Shown: positions 8,905 through 18,265, counted from the stretch's first letter. The stretch is 64,000 nt of DNA from Microvirga mediterraneensis (GCF_013520865.1 NZ_JACDXJ010000001.1:1727001-1791000); one strand, 5' to 3'. Translations and numbers: made by a program. The notes: a model not told the origin generated them from the letters alone.

Positions 8905-10077
8905 ATGAAGGCGCTTGTTTGGCACGGCACCACCGATATCCGTTGCGATTCTGTCCCCGACCCGCAGATCGAGCATCCCCGCGACGCGATCATCAAGGTG
9001 ACGAGCTGCGCCATTTGCGGCTCCGATCTCCATCTCTACGACCATTTCATGCCGGGCATGAAGTCCGGAGACATCATGGGCCACGAGACCATGGGCGAGG
9101 TCGTCGAGGTCGGCTCCGAGACCAAAGGCAAGCTGAAGGTCGGCGACCGGGTGGTGATCCCCTTCACGATCATCTGCGGCGCGTGCGACCAGTGCAAGCG
9201 CGGCAATTTCTCGGTCTGCGAGCGGACCAACCGCAACGGCCACATCGCCGCCAAGGCCTTCGGCCACACGACGGCGGGTCTCTTCGGCTACACGCACCTG
9301 ACTGGCGGCTATCCCGGCGGGCAGGCCGAGTACCTGCGGGTGCCCTTCGCCGACACCACCCACATCAAGGTGCCGAACGGCATTCCGGACGAGAAGCTCC
9401 TCTTCCTCAGCGATATCTTCCCCACGGGATGGCAGGCGGCCGTCCAGTGCGACATCCAGCCGACCGACACGGTCGCGATCTGGGGCGCGGGGCCGGTGGG
9501 CCAGATGGCGATCCGCAGCGCCATTCTCCTCGGCGCCAAGCAGGTGATCGTCATCGACCGGGTTCCCGAGCGTCTCGCCATGGCGGAGGCAGGCGGCGCC
9601 ACCACGATCAATTTCGACGAGGAGAGCGTGATCGAGCGCCTCAACGAACTCACCAACGGCAAGGGGCCCGAGAAATGCATCGATGCGGTCGGCATGGAGG
9701 CGCATGCCGCCGGCACCGTGGATGCCATGTATGACCGGGTGAAGCAGGCAACCATGATGGAGACGGATCGTCCGCACGTGCTGCGCGAGATGGCCTATGT
9801 CTGCCGTCCCGCCGGCACGCTGTCGGTCCCGGGCGTCTATGGCGGCTTGCTCGATAAGATTCCCTTCGGAGCCATCATGAACAAGGGCCTGACCATCCGC
9901 ACGGGCCAGACCCATGTAAACCGCTGGACCGACGATCTCCTGCGCCGCATCGAAGAAGGCCAGATCGATCCCTCCTTCGTCATCACCCATACCGTGTCCC
10001 TCGACGAGGGCCCGGACATGTACAAGGTCTTCCGCGACAAGCAGGACGGCTGCATCAAGGTCGTCATCAAGCCCTGA
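8905..10077 (+). CDS. zinc-dependent alcohol dehydrogenase, glutathione-independent formaldehyde dehydrogenase-like
   Basis: 390 aa from the ATG at 8905, preceded by GAGGAG; an open extension to 8854 carries no family sequence. Catalytic zinc ligands are Cys38 (CAICGSD) and His60-Glu61 (GHETMGEV). Structural zinc is held by Cys91, Cys94, Cys97 and Cys105 (CGACDQC then C). The NAD-binding turn is GAGPVG. The long insert after the structural zinc site ([20 protein letters not shown]) is characteristic of the formaldehyde-dehydrogenase-like branch. It oxidises an alcohol or aldehyde with NAD(P)+. It heads a co-directional run with three further genes. Confidence 0.9.
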   Translation: MKALVWHGTTDIRCDSVPDPQIEHPRDAIIKVTSCAICGSDLHLYDHFMPGMKSGDIMGHETMGEVVEVGSETKGKLKVGDRVVIPFTIICGACDQCKRGNFSVCERTNRNGHIAAKAFGHTTAGLFGYTHLTGGYPGGQAEYLRVPFADTTHIKVPNGIPDEKLLFLSDIFPTGWQAAVQCDIQPTDTVAIWGAGPVGQMAIRSAILLGAKQVIVIDRVPERLAMAEAGGATTINFDEESVIERLNELTNGKGPEKCIDAVGMEAHAAGTVDAMYDRVKQATMMETDRPHVLREMAYVCRPAGTLSVPGVYGGLLDKIPFGAIMNKGLTIRTGQTHVNRWTDDLLRRIEEGQIDPSFVITHTVSLDEGPDMYKVFRDKQDGCIKVVIKP

Positions 10078-10088
10078 TAGGTGAGATC

Positions 10089-10664
10089 ATGCGCTACGAA
10101 ACCGAAAGAACGCGCCGCCGTGGTCACGCCGACACGGCAACCGACACCCTGGCCCGCGGGCTCGGGCTGTTCTCGATCGCACTCGGCATTGCCGAGATCG
10201 CCGCGCCTCGCGCTTTGGCGCGCGCGCTCGGCATGAAAGGCCAGGAGGGGCTGATTGCCGGCTATGGCGTCCGCGAGATCGCCACCGGCATCGGCATTCT
10301 CGCCTCGAAGGATCCGACGCCATGGATCTGGGGTCGCGTCGCAGGCGACGGGCTCGACCTCGCGACGCTGGCGACGGCCCTCGAAGGCAACAACCCGAAG
10401 AAGGGCAATGTCGGCATCGCCATGGCGGCCGTGGCCGGCGTGACGGCGCTCGATGTCTATTGCGCCCAGACCCTGAGCCGCGAAACTCCGCATCCGCTGC
10501 CGCCGCTGCAGGATTACTCGGACCGCACCGGCTATCCGCGCGGTCTCGAACGGAGCCACGGCGCTGCCAGCGATTTCGAGGTGCCGCGGGACTTCCGCAC
10601 GCCCGAGGCGCTGCGGCCCTACACGCAACCGGAAACACCTCGACATCCACAGCCGTCCATGTAA
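10089..10664 (+). CDS. conserved hypothetical membrane-associated protein
   Basis: 191 aa, 11 bp after the dehydrogenase and surely co-transcribed. Residues 20-120 form three or four moderately hydrophobic, Ala/Gly-rich segments (LARGLGLFSIALGIAEIAAP, YGVREIATGIGILA, VGIAMAAVAGVTALDVY). The last 70 residues are hydrophilic and proline-rich (RETPHPLPPLQDYSDRTGYP). I do not recognise a catalytic motif. Similar proteins occur beside zinc dehydrogenases and polyketide-cyclase-like proteins in Hyphomicrobiales, but no function can be assigned. Coding is supported by strong third-position GC bias and tight spacing. Confidence 0.75.
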   Translation: MRYETERTRRRGHADTATDTLARGLGLFSIALGIAEIAAPRALARALGMKGQEGLIAGYGVREIATGIGILASKDPTPWIWGRVAGDGLDLATLATALEGNNPKKGNVGIAMAAVAGVTALDVYCAQTLSRETPHPLPPLQDYSDRTGYPRGLERSHGAASDFEVPRDFRTPEALRPYTQPETPRHPQPSM

Positions 10665-10673
10665 CTTCGCGGC

Positions 10674-11123
10674 ATGGCAAAGCCGCAGGTTTTTACGATC
10701 GGATACGAGGGAGCGGACGTGGACCGCTTCCTCACCACCTTGAAGGATGCGGGCATAGGCACCCTCGCGGATGTGCGGGCCGTCGCACTCTCGCGCAAGC
10801 GGGGCTTCTCCAAGTCCGCCCTGCGCGATGCCTTGGAAAACCAGGGCATCGGCTATCAGCATTTCATCAAACTCGGTACGCCGAAGGAAGGGCGCCAGGC
10901 GGCTCGCGCCGGGGACGGTGACCTGATGCGCCGGATCTACTGCAATGAGGTTCTGGCGACCGAGCCTGCCCAGGAAGCTTTTCGGGAGTTGGAGGCGCTG
11001 GCCCAGGCCCAGCCGATCTGCCTCCTCTGCTTCGAGCGCGACCCTGCCAATTGCCATCGCCGGGTTCTGGCGCAGCGTCTCGCCGAGAAAGGCTTCGAAA
11101 CGGTGGATCTGACCGTTCTCTGA
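10674..11123 (+). CDS. DUF488 domain-containing protein
   Basis: 149 aa. The DUF488 pattern is clear: FTIGYEGADVDRFL at the N-terminus, LADVRAVALSRKRGFSK in the middle and CLLCFERDPANCHRR near the C-terminus, with Cys and His residues that could bind a metal or act in catalysis. The family has no settled biochemical role. The gene starts 9 bp after the preceding stop, in one run with the dehydrogenase upstream and the MOSC protein downstream. Confidence 0.88.
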   Translation: MAKPQVFTIGYEGADVDRFLTTLKDAGIGTLADVRAVALSRKRGFSKSALRDALENQGIGYQHFIKLGTPKEGRQAARAGDGDLMRRIYCNEVLATEPAQEAFRELEALAQAQPICLLCFERDPANCHRRVLAQRLAEKGFETVDLTVL

Positions 11124-11152
11124 GGCTACACAAGATAGGGCAGGGGGCAGTC

Positions 11153-11695
11153 ATGCAGGCAATCGTCACGGCCGTGAGCCGCAGCTCCAGTCACAGCTTC
11201 AGCAAACCCAACCGGGACGTCATCCGGCTTCTCGCCGGTCTCGGCGTCGAAGGCGATGCGCATCTCGGTACGACCGTCAAGCATCGCTCGCGGGTGGCCA
11301 AGGACCCGGGCCAGCCGAACCTGCGGCAGGTTCACGTGATCCATGCCGAGCTCCACGATGAGCTGCGCGAGGCCGGTTTCGACGTTTCCGCCGGCGACAT
11401 GGGTGAGAACGTCACCACGCGCGGCATCGACCTGCTGGGCCTGCCGACGGGCACGCGAATCCGCATCGGCCCAAGCGCCGTGATCGAGGTGACGGGGCTG
11501 CGCAATCCTTGCGTCCAGATCGATCGTTTCCAGAAGGGCCTCATGAAGGCCGTGCTCGGCAAGGACGAGCACGGAAACCTCATCCGCAAGTCCGGCATCA
11601 TGGCGATTGTCCTGGAAGGCGGAGAGGTGAGGCCGGGCGACGCCGTTCAGGTCGAATTGCCGCCCACACCGCATCGGCCGCTCGAGGTCGTCTGA
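11153..11695 (+). CDS. MOSC domain-containing protein (YiiM-like)
   Basis: 180 aa from the ATG at 11153, which has a GCAGGGGG ribosome site; the upstream open frame lies inside DUF488. The MOSC core is visible: GVEGDAHLG at 31-39, GDMGENVTTRG at 81-91 and GLRNPCVQIDRF with the conserved Cys120. MOSC domains bind a molybdenum cofactor sulfur or act as sulfur carriers, and YiiM relatives reduce N-hydroxylated compounds such as 6-hydroxylaminopurine. The gene is 29 bp after DUF488. It is the last member of the dehydrogenase run. Confidence 0.85.
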   Translation: MQAIVTAVSRSSSHSFSKPNRDVIRLLAGLGVEGDAHLGTTVKHRSRVAKDPGQPNLRQVHVIHAELHDELREAGFDVSAGDMGENVTTRGIDLLGLPTGTRIRIGPSAVIEVTGLRNPCVQIDRFQKGLMKAVLGKDEHGNLIRKSGIMAIVLEGGEVRPGDAVQVELPPTPHRPLEVV

Positions 11696-11791
11696 AGGCT
11701 TCGATTGCGCTGAAACAAAACCGCGGTTGCCAAGTTGAACGAACTGCACTACGTTTGTGCATAGGTTTAATTTCTAGAGAGGGAGGACTGC

Positions 11792-11839
11792 ATGGCTTCT
11801 ATCCGCTTGCTGAACGCTCCTCCCGCGTCCAAACTTTAG
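11792..11839 (+). CDS. possible 15-aa leader peptide
   Basis: A GAGGGAGGA ribosome-binding sequence ends 4 nt before an ATG that opens a 15-codon frame (MASIRLLNAPPASKL, stop TAG). It lies in the otherwise empty 302-bp stretch between the MOSC gene and the ABC exporter, about 160 bp upstream of the exporter start. The strong ribosome site without any long frame is the only evidence; it could equally be chance. I see nothing else in 11696-11997. Confidence 0.3.
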   Translation: MASIRLLNAPPASKL

Positions 11840-11997
11840 GTTGGACCGTGCGGGGCTCCAAGGCCCGGCAAACCTTATCAAGCCTTCACAATTTATGATC
11901 TTCGAGCGATCTCGGGCGCCATAAGCGGGCGTTCCGTCTGTCGCTCCTTGAAAATACGGGGAGAGGTGCGCGCTCGGAGCGCCGCCTGTTCGCTTCC

Positions 11998-13809
11998 ATG
12001 AAACAGCAGAAGAAGAGCGGGGACGCCACCCGCGATGTCCTGAGATTCACGTTCCGGCACTGGCGCGAAGAACCGCGCTATGTGGCGCTGATCGTCGTAA
12101 CCATGATGGTTTCGACCCTGGCCGATGTGTTCATGCCCGTCTTCGCAGGACGGCTTGTCGATGCCATCTCCATGGGCGGCAACGACCGTGACGCCGCCCT
12201 TCATGCGGCGCTGGTCGCGTTCGCCTTTATGACGGGCCTCGGCCTGCTCATGATCGTCATGCGGCATCTGGCGTTCTACGGCATCGTGGAGCTGACGCTG
12301 CGCGTGATGGGACGCGTGGCGCAGGATGCGTTCGCACGCGTGCAGCGTTTCTCGACCGACTGGCACGCCAATTCCTTCGCCGGTTCCACGGTGCGCAAGA
12401 TCACGCGCGGCATGTGGGCGCTCGACCTGATGCACGACACGCTTCTCCTGGCGCTGCTGCCCTCGCTCACGGTGCTCGCCGGCTCGATGATCGTGCTGGG
12501 CCTGCGCTGGCCGGTGATGGGCGTCGTCATCGGGGTAAGCGCTCTTTCCTACATCGTCATGACGGGCTTCCTGGCGACGCGCTACGTCGCGCCCGCCGCG
12601 CGGCTGGCGAATGCCTGGGATACGCGCGTCGGCGGCACCCTGGCCGATGCCTTGAGCTGCAATCCCGTCGTGAAGGCCTTCGGGGCCGAAATCCGCGAGG
12701 ACCAGCGCCTCACCTGGGTTCTGCGCAAGTGGCAGAGCCGCACGAGCCGTCTCTGGCAGCGCGGCACCAACAGCGGCACGGTGCAGTTCATCGCGCTGCT
12801 CGGCATCCGCGCGGCCATCATCGGCACGGCGATCTGGCTGTGGTGGAACAACCGTGCGACGCCGGGCGATCTTGCCTATGTGCTCACGACCTATTTCGTG
12901 ATCCATGGCTACCTGCGCGACGTGGGCATGCACATCAACAACTTACGCCGTTCCGTGAACGACATGGAGGAACTCGTCGAGATCCACCGGGAGCGTGTCG
13001 GCGTTCCGGACCGCCCCGATGCGAAGCCCATCCGCATCTCGCGCGGCGAGGTCGCGTTCGATCGCGTCACGTTCCACTATGCGGGACACGATACGCCGCT
13101 CTACCGGGACCTGTCGGTGACGATCCGGGCGGGCGAGCGCGTCGGCCTTGTCGGCCCGTCGGGTTCGGGCAAGACGACCCTCGTCAAGCTCATCCAGCGC
13201 CTCTACGACGTGACGGGCGGAAAGATCCTGATCGACGGTCAGAACATCGCGCAAAGCGAGCAGGCGTCCCTGCGCGCACAGATCGCCATCGTGCAGCAGG
13301 AGCCGATCCTGTTCCATCGCACGCTGGCCGAGAACATCGCCTATGGGCGGCCCGGTGCCTCCATGGCGGAGATCGAGCGCGCGGCGCGGCTCGCCAACGC
13401 GCACGACTTCATCGTGAACCTGCCCAAGGGGTATTCGACCCTCGTGGGTGAGCGCGGCGTGAAGCTTTCGGGTGGCGAGCGTCAGCGGGTTGCCATCGCG
13501 CGCGCCTTCCTGGCCGACGCTCCGATCCTGATCCTGGACGAGGCGACCTCCGCGCTCGACTCGGAATCGGAGGTTCTGATCCAGCAGGCGATGGAGCGGC
13601 TCATGGTGGGGCGTACCTCCATCGTGATCGCGCACCGTCTGTCCACCGTGCGCGCCCTCGATCGCATCCTCGTCTTCGACAGGGGACGGATGGTGGAGGA
13701 GGGCGATCATCTCACGCTCTATCGCAAGGGAGGCCTCTACCGCCGCCTTTGCGACCATCAGGGGCTGGATCTCGCCAAGGCGCCCCGGTCCGACATGGCC
13801 GCCGAGTAG
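11998..13809 (+). CDS. ABC exporter, fused membrane and ATPase domains
   Basis: 603 aa half-transporter. The N-terminal ABC_membrane domain has about six helices over residues 28-310, and the ATPase domain follows. Walker A GPSGSGKT is near 386-393, the Q-loop VQQEPILFH near 430, the signature LSGGERQR near 490 and Walker B LILDEATSALD near 510-520, then the His-switch in IAHRLSTV. It would act as a homodimer and export a lipid, peptide or drug-like substrate, which cannot be predicted. The start has only a weak ribosome site, and no accessory protein lies beside it. Confidence 0.9.
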   Translation: MKQQKKSGDATRDVLRFTFRHWREEPRYVALIVVTMMVSTLADVFMPVFAGRLVDAISMGGNDRDAALHAALVAFAFMTGLGLLMIVMRHLAFYGIVELTLRVMGRVAQDAFARVQRFSTDWHANSFAGSTVRKITRGMWALDLMHDTLLLALLPSLTVLAGSMIVLGLRWPVMGVVIGVSALSYIVMTGFLATRYVAPAARLANAWDTRVGGTLADALSCNPVVKAFGAEIREDQRLTWVLRKWQSRTSRLWQRGTNSGTVQFIALLGIRAAIIGTAIWLWWNNRATPGDLAYVLTTYFVIHGYLRDVGMHINNLRRSVNDMEELVEIHRERVGVPDRPDAKPIRISRGEVAFDRVTFHYAGHDTPLYRDLSVTIRAGERVGLVGPSGSGKTTLVKLIQRLYDVTGGKILIDGQNIAQSEQASLRAQIAIVQQEPILFHRTLAENIAYGRPGASMAEIERAARLANAHDFIVNLPKGYSTLVGERGVKLSGGERQRVAIARAFLADAPILILDEATSALDSESEVLIQQAMERLMVGRTSIVIAHRLSTVRALDRILVFDRGRMVEEGDHLTLYRKGGLYRRLCDHQGLDLAKAPRSDMAAE

Positions 13810-13851
13810 GGCATCTGGACAAGACCCTTTGGGAAACTTAAGGAAAATCCC

Positions 13852-14349
13852 ATGTTCGAAGTCAAAGACATCCCTCTCTCCGCCAACAAGCGGGACTTCT
13901 ACGCCTCGCTTGCCCAGCAGCTCACCGGACTTCTGGAGGGCGAGCCGGATGCGATCGCGAATGCGGCCAACATGTCGGCCCTGATCTACCAGTTCCTGCC
14001 GGATCTGAACTGGGCCGGGTTCTATTTCATGCGTGGACCAGAACTCGTTCTCGGTCCCTTCCAGGGCAAGACGGCCTGCGTGCGCATCGCGGTCGGGCGC
14101 GGCGTGTGCGGCACGGCCGTGGAGCGCAAGGAATCCATCGTGGTGCCGGACGTCCATGCATTCCCTGGCCACATCGCCTGCGACAGCGCCTCCCGGTCCG
14201 AACTTGTCGTGCCTCTCGTCAAGGATGGCCGCGTCCTCGGCGTGCTTGATCTCGACAGCCCCAGCCCGAACAGGTTCGACGAGGAGGATCGCGAAGGCTG
14301 CGAGACGCTCGTGCAGATCTATCTCGCGGCTTCCGAACTGTCGCATTAA
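13852..14349 (+). CDS. msrC: free methionine-(R)-sulfoxide reductase, GAF-domain type
   Basis: 165 aa single GAF domain. Cys76 (GKTACVR), Cys86 (GVCGTA) and Cys110 (HIACDSAS) have the same spacing (10 and 24 residues) as Cys84, Cys94 and Cys118 of E. coli fRMsr (YebR), the set needed for catalysis and resolving disulfides. The motif NWAGFYFM that lines the methionine-sulfoxide pocket is also present. The cytoplasmic enzyme reduces free Met-R-SO using thioredoxin. It lies 9 bp before the FAD oxidoreductase, so the two probably share a message. Confidence 0.9.
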   Translation: MFEVKDIPLSANKRDFYASLAQQLTGLLEGEPDAIANAANMSALIYQFLPDLNWAGFYFMRGPELVLGPFQGKTACVRIAVGRGVCGTAVERKESIVVPDVHAFPGHIACDSASRSELVVPLVKDGRVLGVLDLDSPSPNRFDEEDREGCETLVQIYLAASELSH

Positions 14350-14358
14350 CGGACAGCC

Positions 14359-15645
14359 ATGCAGCCCGCCTATATCGAAACCTATTACAGCCGCAACGCC
14401 ACGACGGAACGCTATGCGCCGGCGGTGGGACACACCGAGGCGGATGTCTGTATCGTCGGCGGCGGACTCGCAGGTCTGACGGCGGCATTGAAGTTGGCGC
14501 GCATCGGGCGCAAGGTCGTGCTGCTCGAAGCGCAGCGCGTGGCCTGGGGAGCATCGGGCCGCAACGGCGGCTTTGTCTCCGCCGGCTATGCCACGGGCGT
14601 CGTCGCCATCGAACGCCGGGTTGGGCCCGATCAGGCGCGGGAGCTGTTCCGCCTCTCCATGGAGGGGGTGGAGATCGTCCGCAACACGATCGATGGGCTC
14701 GGAATTCGCGATGCTCATCCGGTCCCCGGCATTGCGAAGGCGCTGCGCTACGATTCTCGCGGAGCTCTCAAACTGGCAAGCGAACGTCAGCAGCGCGAAT
14801 TCGGACTGCGACTTCGCTACTTGCCCCGGGATGAGGTGAGGGAGCTTTTCGTCTCTCCCAAGTATCACGAGGCGGTCCTCGACGAAGGTGCCTTCCACTT
14901 CCATCCATTGAATTACGCACGTGCGCTGGCCCGCGAGGCGTCACGGCTGGGCGCCGCGATTCATGAGCACTCGCCGGTGGTGACCGCAGATCTCGACGGC
15001 GCTCGCAAGATCGTCCGCACGAACAGTGCCGAGATCACGGCCGAGCACGTCGTGTTCACAACGGGCGGCTATACCGGCGGCGTGCTGCCTGCGCTGAAGC
15101 GCGCCTTCCTGCCGATTGCCACCTACGTTCTGCTGACCGAACAGGCACCGGACTTGGTGCAGGGCGCCATCCGGACCCGGGCGGCCATTCTCGATGATCG
15201 CCGGGCAGGAGATTATTACCGGCTCGTCGATGGCGGAAGCCGCATCCTCTGGGGCGGGCGCATCACGACGCGCACGACCGATCCGCGCGACATTGCGGCT
15301 CTCCTCCGGCGCGAGATGGTGACGACCTATCCGCAGCTGTCGGATTTGCAGGTGGAGATCGCCTGGTCGGGCCTCATGGCTTACGCCAGGCACCTGATGC
15401 CGCAGATCGGCCAGTGGAAGCCGGGTGTCTGGTACTGCACGGCCTTCGGCGGCCACGGCATGAACACCACCGCGATCGGCGGTACGGTCATTGCGGAAGG
15501 CATTACGGGCGAAAGCGACCGCTATCGTCTCTTTGCGCCCTTCGATTTGGCATGGAATGGCGGCATCTTCGGTCGCGCCGCGGTTCAGCTTACCTACTGG
15601 AGTTATCAGGCCGCTGATGCGGTCAAGGAATTTCGCGCTCGCTGA
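14359..15645 (+). CDS. FAD-dependent amine oxidoreductase of the DAO/PuuB family
   Basis: 428 aa. The Rossmann dinucleotide turn GGGLAG is at 34-39 (ADVCIVGGGLAGLTAALKLA), with the ASGRNGGFV motif next, where family members attach or contact FAD. The C-terminal FAD contact is GHGMNTTAIGG. This DAO branch includes gamma-glutamylputrescine oxidase and related amine oxidases, and the N-terminus SYYSRNATTERY-like block (ETYYSRNAT) matches that branch. The likely reaction is oxidation of a secondary or primary amine to an aldehyde or imine with H2O2 release. The substrate is not determined. It is coupled to the fRMsr gene. Confidence 0.88.
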   Translation: MQPAYIETYYSRNATTERYAPAVGHTEADVCIVGGGLAGLTAALKLARIGRKVVLLEAQRVAWGASGRNGGFVSAGYATGVVAIERRVGPDQARELFRLSMEGVEIVRNTIDGLGIRDAHPVPGIAKALRYDSRGALKLASERQQREFGLRLRYLPRDEVRELFVSPKYHEAVLDEGAFHFHPLNYARALAREASRLGAAIHEHSPVVTADLDGARKIVRTNSAEITAEHVVFTTGGYTGGVLPALKRAFLPIATYVLLTEQAPDLVQGAIRTRAAILDDRRAGDYYRLVDGGSRILWGGRITTRTTDPRDIAALLRREMVTTYPQLSDLQVEIAWSGLMAYARHLMPQIGQWKPGVWYCTAFGGHGMNTTAIGGTVIAEGITGESDRYRLFAPFDLAWNGGIFGRAAVQLTYWSYQAADAVKEFRAR

Positions 15646-15668
15646 AAAAACCTGAAATCGATACTCAA

Positions 15669-15788
15669 TTACATTTTCGCGGCGGATGCGACGACCCAAA
15701 GACAGCTGACGCTGAACGCGAGGGCGATCACGTTCATGAGATAGGCCAAGGCATCATTGGCCGGGTGGCGTTTTTCCGTTTCTTCCAT
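15669..15788 (-). CDS. small single-pass membrane protein, hypothetical
   Basis: 39 aa frame starting MEETEKRHPANDALAYLMN and followed by one hydrophobic helix (VIALAFSVSCLWVVASA), with an AAGGAAG ribosome site 5 nt upstream. The polar N-terminus and single helix are typical of small membrane proteins. No homologue is recognised from sequence. It lies just downstream of, and convergent with, the FAD oxidoreductase. Confidence 0.45.
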   Translation of the reverse strand: MEETEKRHPANDALAYLMNVIALAFSVSCLWVVASAAKM

Positions 15789-15875
15789 CGCGCTTCCTTT
15801 CAAGTCGGAAGGTCTTGCGCTTTGGATAATGCCTAAGCTCGCGTGCTGTCCAGATGGTTAACACATAATTTTCGG

Positions 15876-16187
15876 TCAGCCGCCGATCAGGCCGTGGATG
15901 GTGCCGAGGCGCCGGCTCTCACAGGAGCAGTCGTTGCCATTGGAAAGAGGCTCCGCGATCCAGCACACGCCCTTCGGCGTCACGCAGGTGGCGCCCTGGC
16001 TGGTTCCCGCCCGGGTGCGCTCGTAGGCGCGCAGCCGATGCTCACGGAAATAGGTGCGCTCGTTCGTGTGAAAGGGGGCCGCGAGATCCGTCTCGGGCAG
16101 AGGCCTCTCGCTGTCGGCCGCGATGGCAACAGCCGGAACGACCGATCCGACAAACAGGGCGAGGCAGGCGGCGACGGATGCTTTCAC
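15876..16187 (-). CDS. small secreted cysteine-containing protein, hypothetical
   Basis: 103 aa with a clear Sec signal peptide (MKASVAACLALFVGSVVPA, cleavage near AIAAD) and a mature part of about 80 residues containing four Cys (CVTPKGVCW and CSCES). The cysteines could form two disulfides in the periplasm. I do not recognise a family. It lies 110 bp downstream of the RTX protease on the same strand and might be co-transcribed with it, but sequence does not show whether it is an inhibitor or accessory factor. Confidence 0.7.
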   Translation of the reverse strand: MKASVAACLALFVGSVVPAVAIAADSERPLPETDLAAPFHTNERTYFREHRLRAYERTRAGTSQGATCVTPKGVCWIAEPLSNGNDCSCESRRLGTIHGLIGG

Positions 16188-16297
16188 TCACGGCTCCCAA
16201 AGTCTAATCTGTTCAGCGGGCGATGCGGTCTCTCCTCGCATCTTTGCGTATCGGAACGCAACCCGGCTCCACGGCGGGGCCGGTCACAAAAACCTGA

Positions 16298-17740
16298 TTA
16301 CAGATAGAAGTCACCCTTCGACAGGGAAGAGAGGCCCGCGATCTTGACTTTGAAGTCGACGATCGTGTCGCCGTTCACGTCGGCCGATAGGATTCCATCG
16401 GCAAAGCGCAGCTCCCCGGCCTTGCCGTGGAATGCCGACTTTCCGATGAAGGTGAAGGCCTGATTGCCCGCGACCTTCGTGTTGGCATCGATGCTGCGCA
16501 GATCGATGTGATCCGATCCGCGCCGGAAATCCTGAATCGTATCGAACGACGATCCGCGGGAATCGCTCAGGGCCTGAAAGACGAACGCATCCGCCCCGCC
16601 GCCACCGATGAGCACATCCTTGCCGCCCTGGCCATAAAGCTTGTCGCTCCCTGCGCCACCCTCAAGCCTGTCATTGCCGCTTCCACCGAACAGCGCGTCG
16701 TTGCCATTCAAGCCGTAAAGCTTGTCATTGCCGCCATTGCCCCGAAGCGCGTTGCCGGCCGCATTGCCTTTGATCACATCGGCCGCGGTGCCGCCGGATG
16801 CGTTTTCGATAAGGGAAGCCGTGTTGCCTTGATAGAGAAGGGCGTTGGCGATGCTGCCGACGGCGAGCTTGGAGCCGTCCCAGTTCAACTTGGCTCGCTG
16901 CTCCTGAGACGTGATCGTCCAGGCCCCCGGTTGCAGGTCGATCGTGAGAGATGTGGTGTAGGCGGTGAAGCTGTAGGTATCGACGCCGCCGCCATCCCAG
17001 ACGGTCAGCAGGATCTGATTGCCGCCGGGAGCGCCCTGGCCGACACCGTTGATGAACATCTCGCCGGTCGTCGGACTCCAGGTATAGGTCGTGTTGCCGC
17101 TGTTGGTCGTGTAGTTCGCGCCGTAGATGTGCTGGATGGCCGCGATGTCGTACATCATGAGCGACTGGGCGTAACCCCAGGTCTCGTTGGCATAGCCCGT
17201 ACTGACTGAGGCGCCCTCATAGGAGCGGTAGCTCATCACGGTATATTCCATGCTGTCCCGATCGACCGGCATGCCGTTCTCATGGGAGTGCTCAAGCCCA
17301 AGGGCATGGCCGATCTCATGCACGATGGTGAAATAGGCGTAGTTGCCCTTCATCGGGCGCGCATAGCTGAGGCTTGAATTGTTGACCCAGACGTCGCCGC
17401 CGGTCGCGTTCGTGCTCGGAAAGTAGGCCCATGCCGTATTGGGCAGATCCGATTGCGCAAAACGGAGATCGGCCGACGGGCCGCTCGTTCCGCCCAATTC
17501 CAGGAATGTCAGGTTGCTGACGGCGGAGTAGAGGTTCAGCGCCGTGCGTGCGATGGCCTGCTGCGTCCCGTTGAACGCGCCGAATCCCTTCGCCGCCTCA
17601 CCGTCTCCGTAGGATGAGCCATACGAAGCGGCTGCAGTAGGAAAGCTGTAGGTCAGATTGCTCGGCACCCATCTGACGTTGCCTAGAACGGCGTCGATAT
17701 AGGCGTTTCCCGTGGAGGAGTATGTCTCGACAGCAGGCAT
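16298..17740 (-). CDS. M10-family zinc metalloprotease with RTX repeats (serralysin-like)
   Basis: 480 aa. The zinc site HEIGHALGLEH gives ligands His141, His145 and His151 with Glu142 as the base; the Met-turn is VMSYRSY around Met169. After the catalytic domain come calcium-binding nonapeptide repeats (GNDALFGGSGNDRLEGGAG type) over about residues 325-390, then the Peptidase_M10 C-terminal region. There is no Sec signal peptide, which fits type I secretion of serralysins through an ABC/MFP/TolC channel. No secretion or inhibitor genes are adjacent. It probably acts as an extracellular protease after Ca2+ folding. Confidence 0.93.
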   Translation of the reverse strand: MPAVETYSSTGNAYIDAVLGNVRWVPSNLTYSFPTAAASYGSSYGDGEAAKGFGAFNGTQQAIARTALNLYSAVSNLTFLELGGTSGPSADLRFAQSDLPNTAWAYFPSTNATGGDVWVNNSSLSYARPMKGNYAYFTIVHEIGHALGLEHSHENGMPVDRDSMEYTVMSYRSYEGASVSTGYANETWGYAQSLMMYDIAAIQHIYGANYTTNSGNTTYTWSPTTGEMFINGVGQGAPGGNQILLTVWDGGGVDTYSFTAYTTSLTIDLQPGAWTITSQEQRAKLNWDGSKLAVGSIANALLYQGNTASLIENASGGTAADVIKGNAAGNALRGNGGNDKLYGLNGNDALFGGSGNDRLEGGAGSDKLYGQGGKDVLIGGGGADAFVFQALSDSRGSSFDTIQDFRRGSDHIDLRSIDANTKVAGNQAFTFIGKSAFHGKAGELRFADGILSADVNGDTIVDFKVKIAGLSSLSKGDFYL

Positions 17741-18265
17741 GGTTCTTCAATCGAATAGAGATGTTGATACGGCGAAGGTTCGTGCGAGCTGTCGCCTGCA
17801 AACGGCAGGCAGCTTTGCGATCAGAGAGTAAAATTCACCGCTTTCGAAAAGCTTAAGCTTACGAATTTATCGAGCTATCCATTTTAGTGTTATAATAGAA
17901 CGATAAACTTTAATGGATCCGGTGTTCGGTAGGCGCTTTTACTTGAATTGAACTCGTGAGCTCTCGCGCCGGAGCCTCTAAACGATTTGTGATAGGACTA
18001 AAAGGGGATCTATCGGGGAATTCAGCCTGCCCGACAACATGCCGCATGAGGGCGTCCCGTGTGCTCCGCGCGTGAGCATTGGATCGCGTCGCGGCTTTGC
18101 GCTCCAGCATCGAACGCTAAATCAATGTCGAATTTCGTGCTCTAGCGGAACGTGAGGAAAAGCGGATTCGGTTTTCGCCGGCGTGACCCTCTGGGTCCGC
18201 ACCGAACGATGCACCAGCCAAAAGAAGGAGCATCGGATTCGATCCCGAAAAGGGTCCGACGCGTA
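17741..18265. other. non-coding stretch upstream of the RTX protease
   Basis: 525 bp with no convincing gene and a lower GC content than its neighbours. A 12-bp perfect palindrome AAGCTTAAGCTT lies at 17849-17860, about 110 bp upstream of the protease start, and AT-rich promoter-like sequence (TTATAATAG) lies near 17890. The stretch 18130-18275 has A/G-rich segments resembling intergenic repeats common in this order, but I could not define repeat boundaries. Confidence 0.4.

Noticed and set aside
12943..14904. 653-codon frame on the minus strand
   Set aside because: Antisense to the ABC exporter, fRMsr and FAD oxidoreductase genes; no domain is recognisable.
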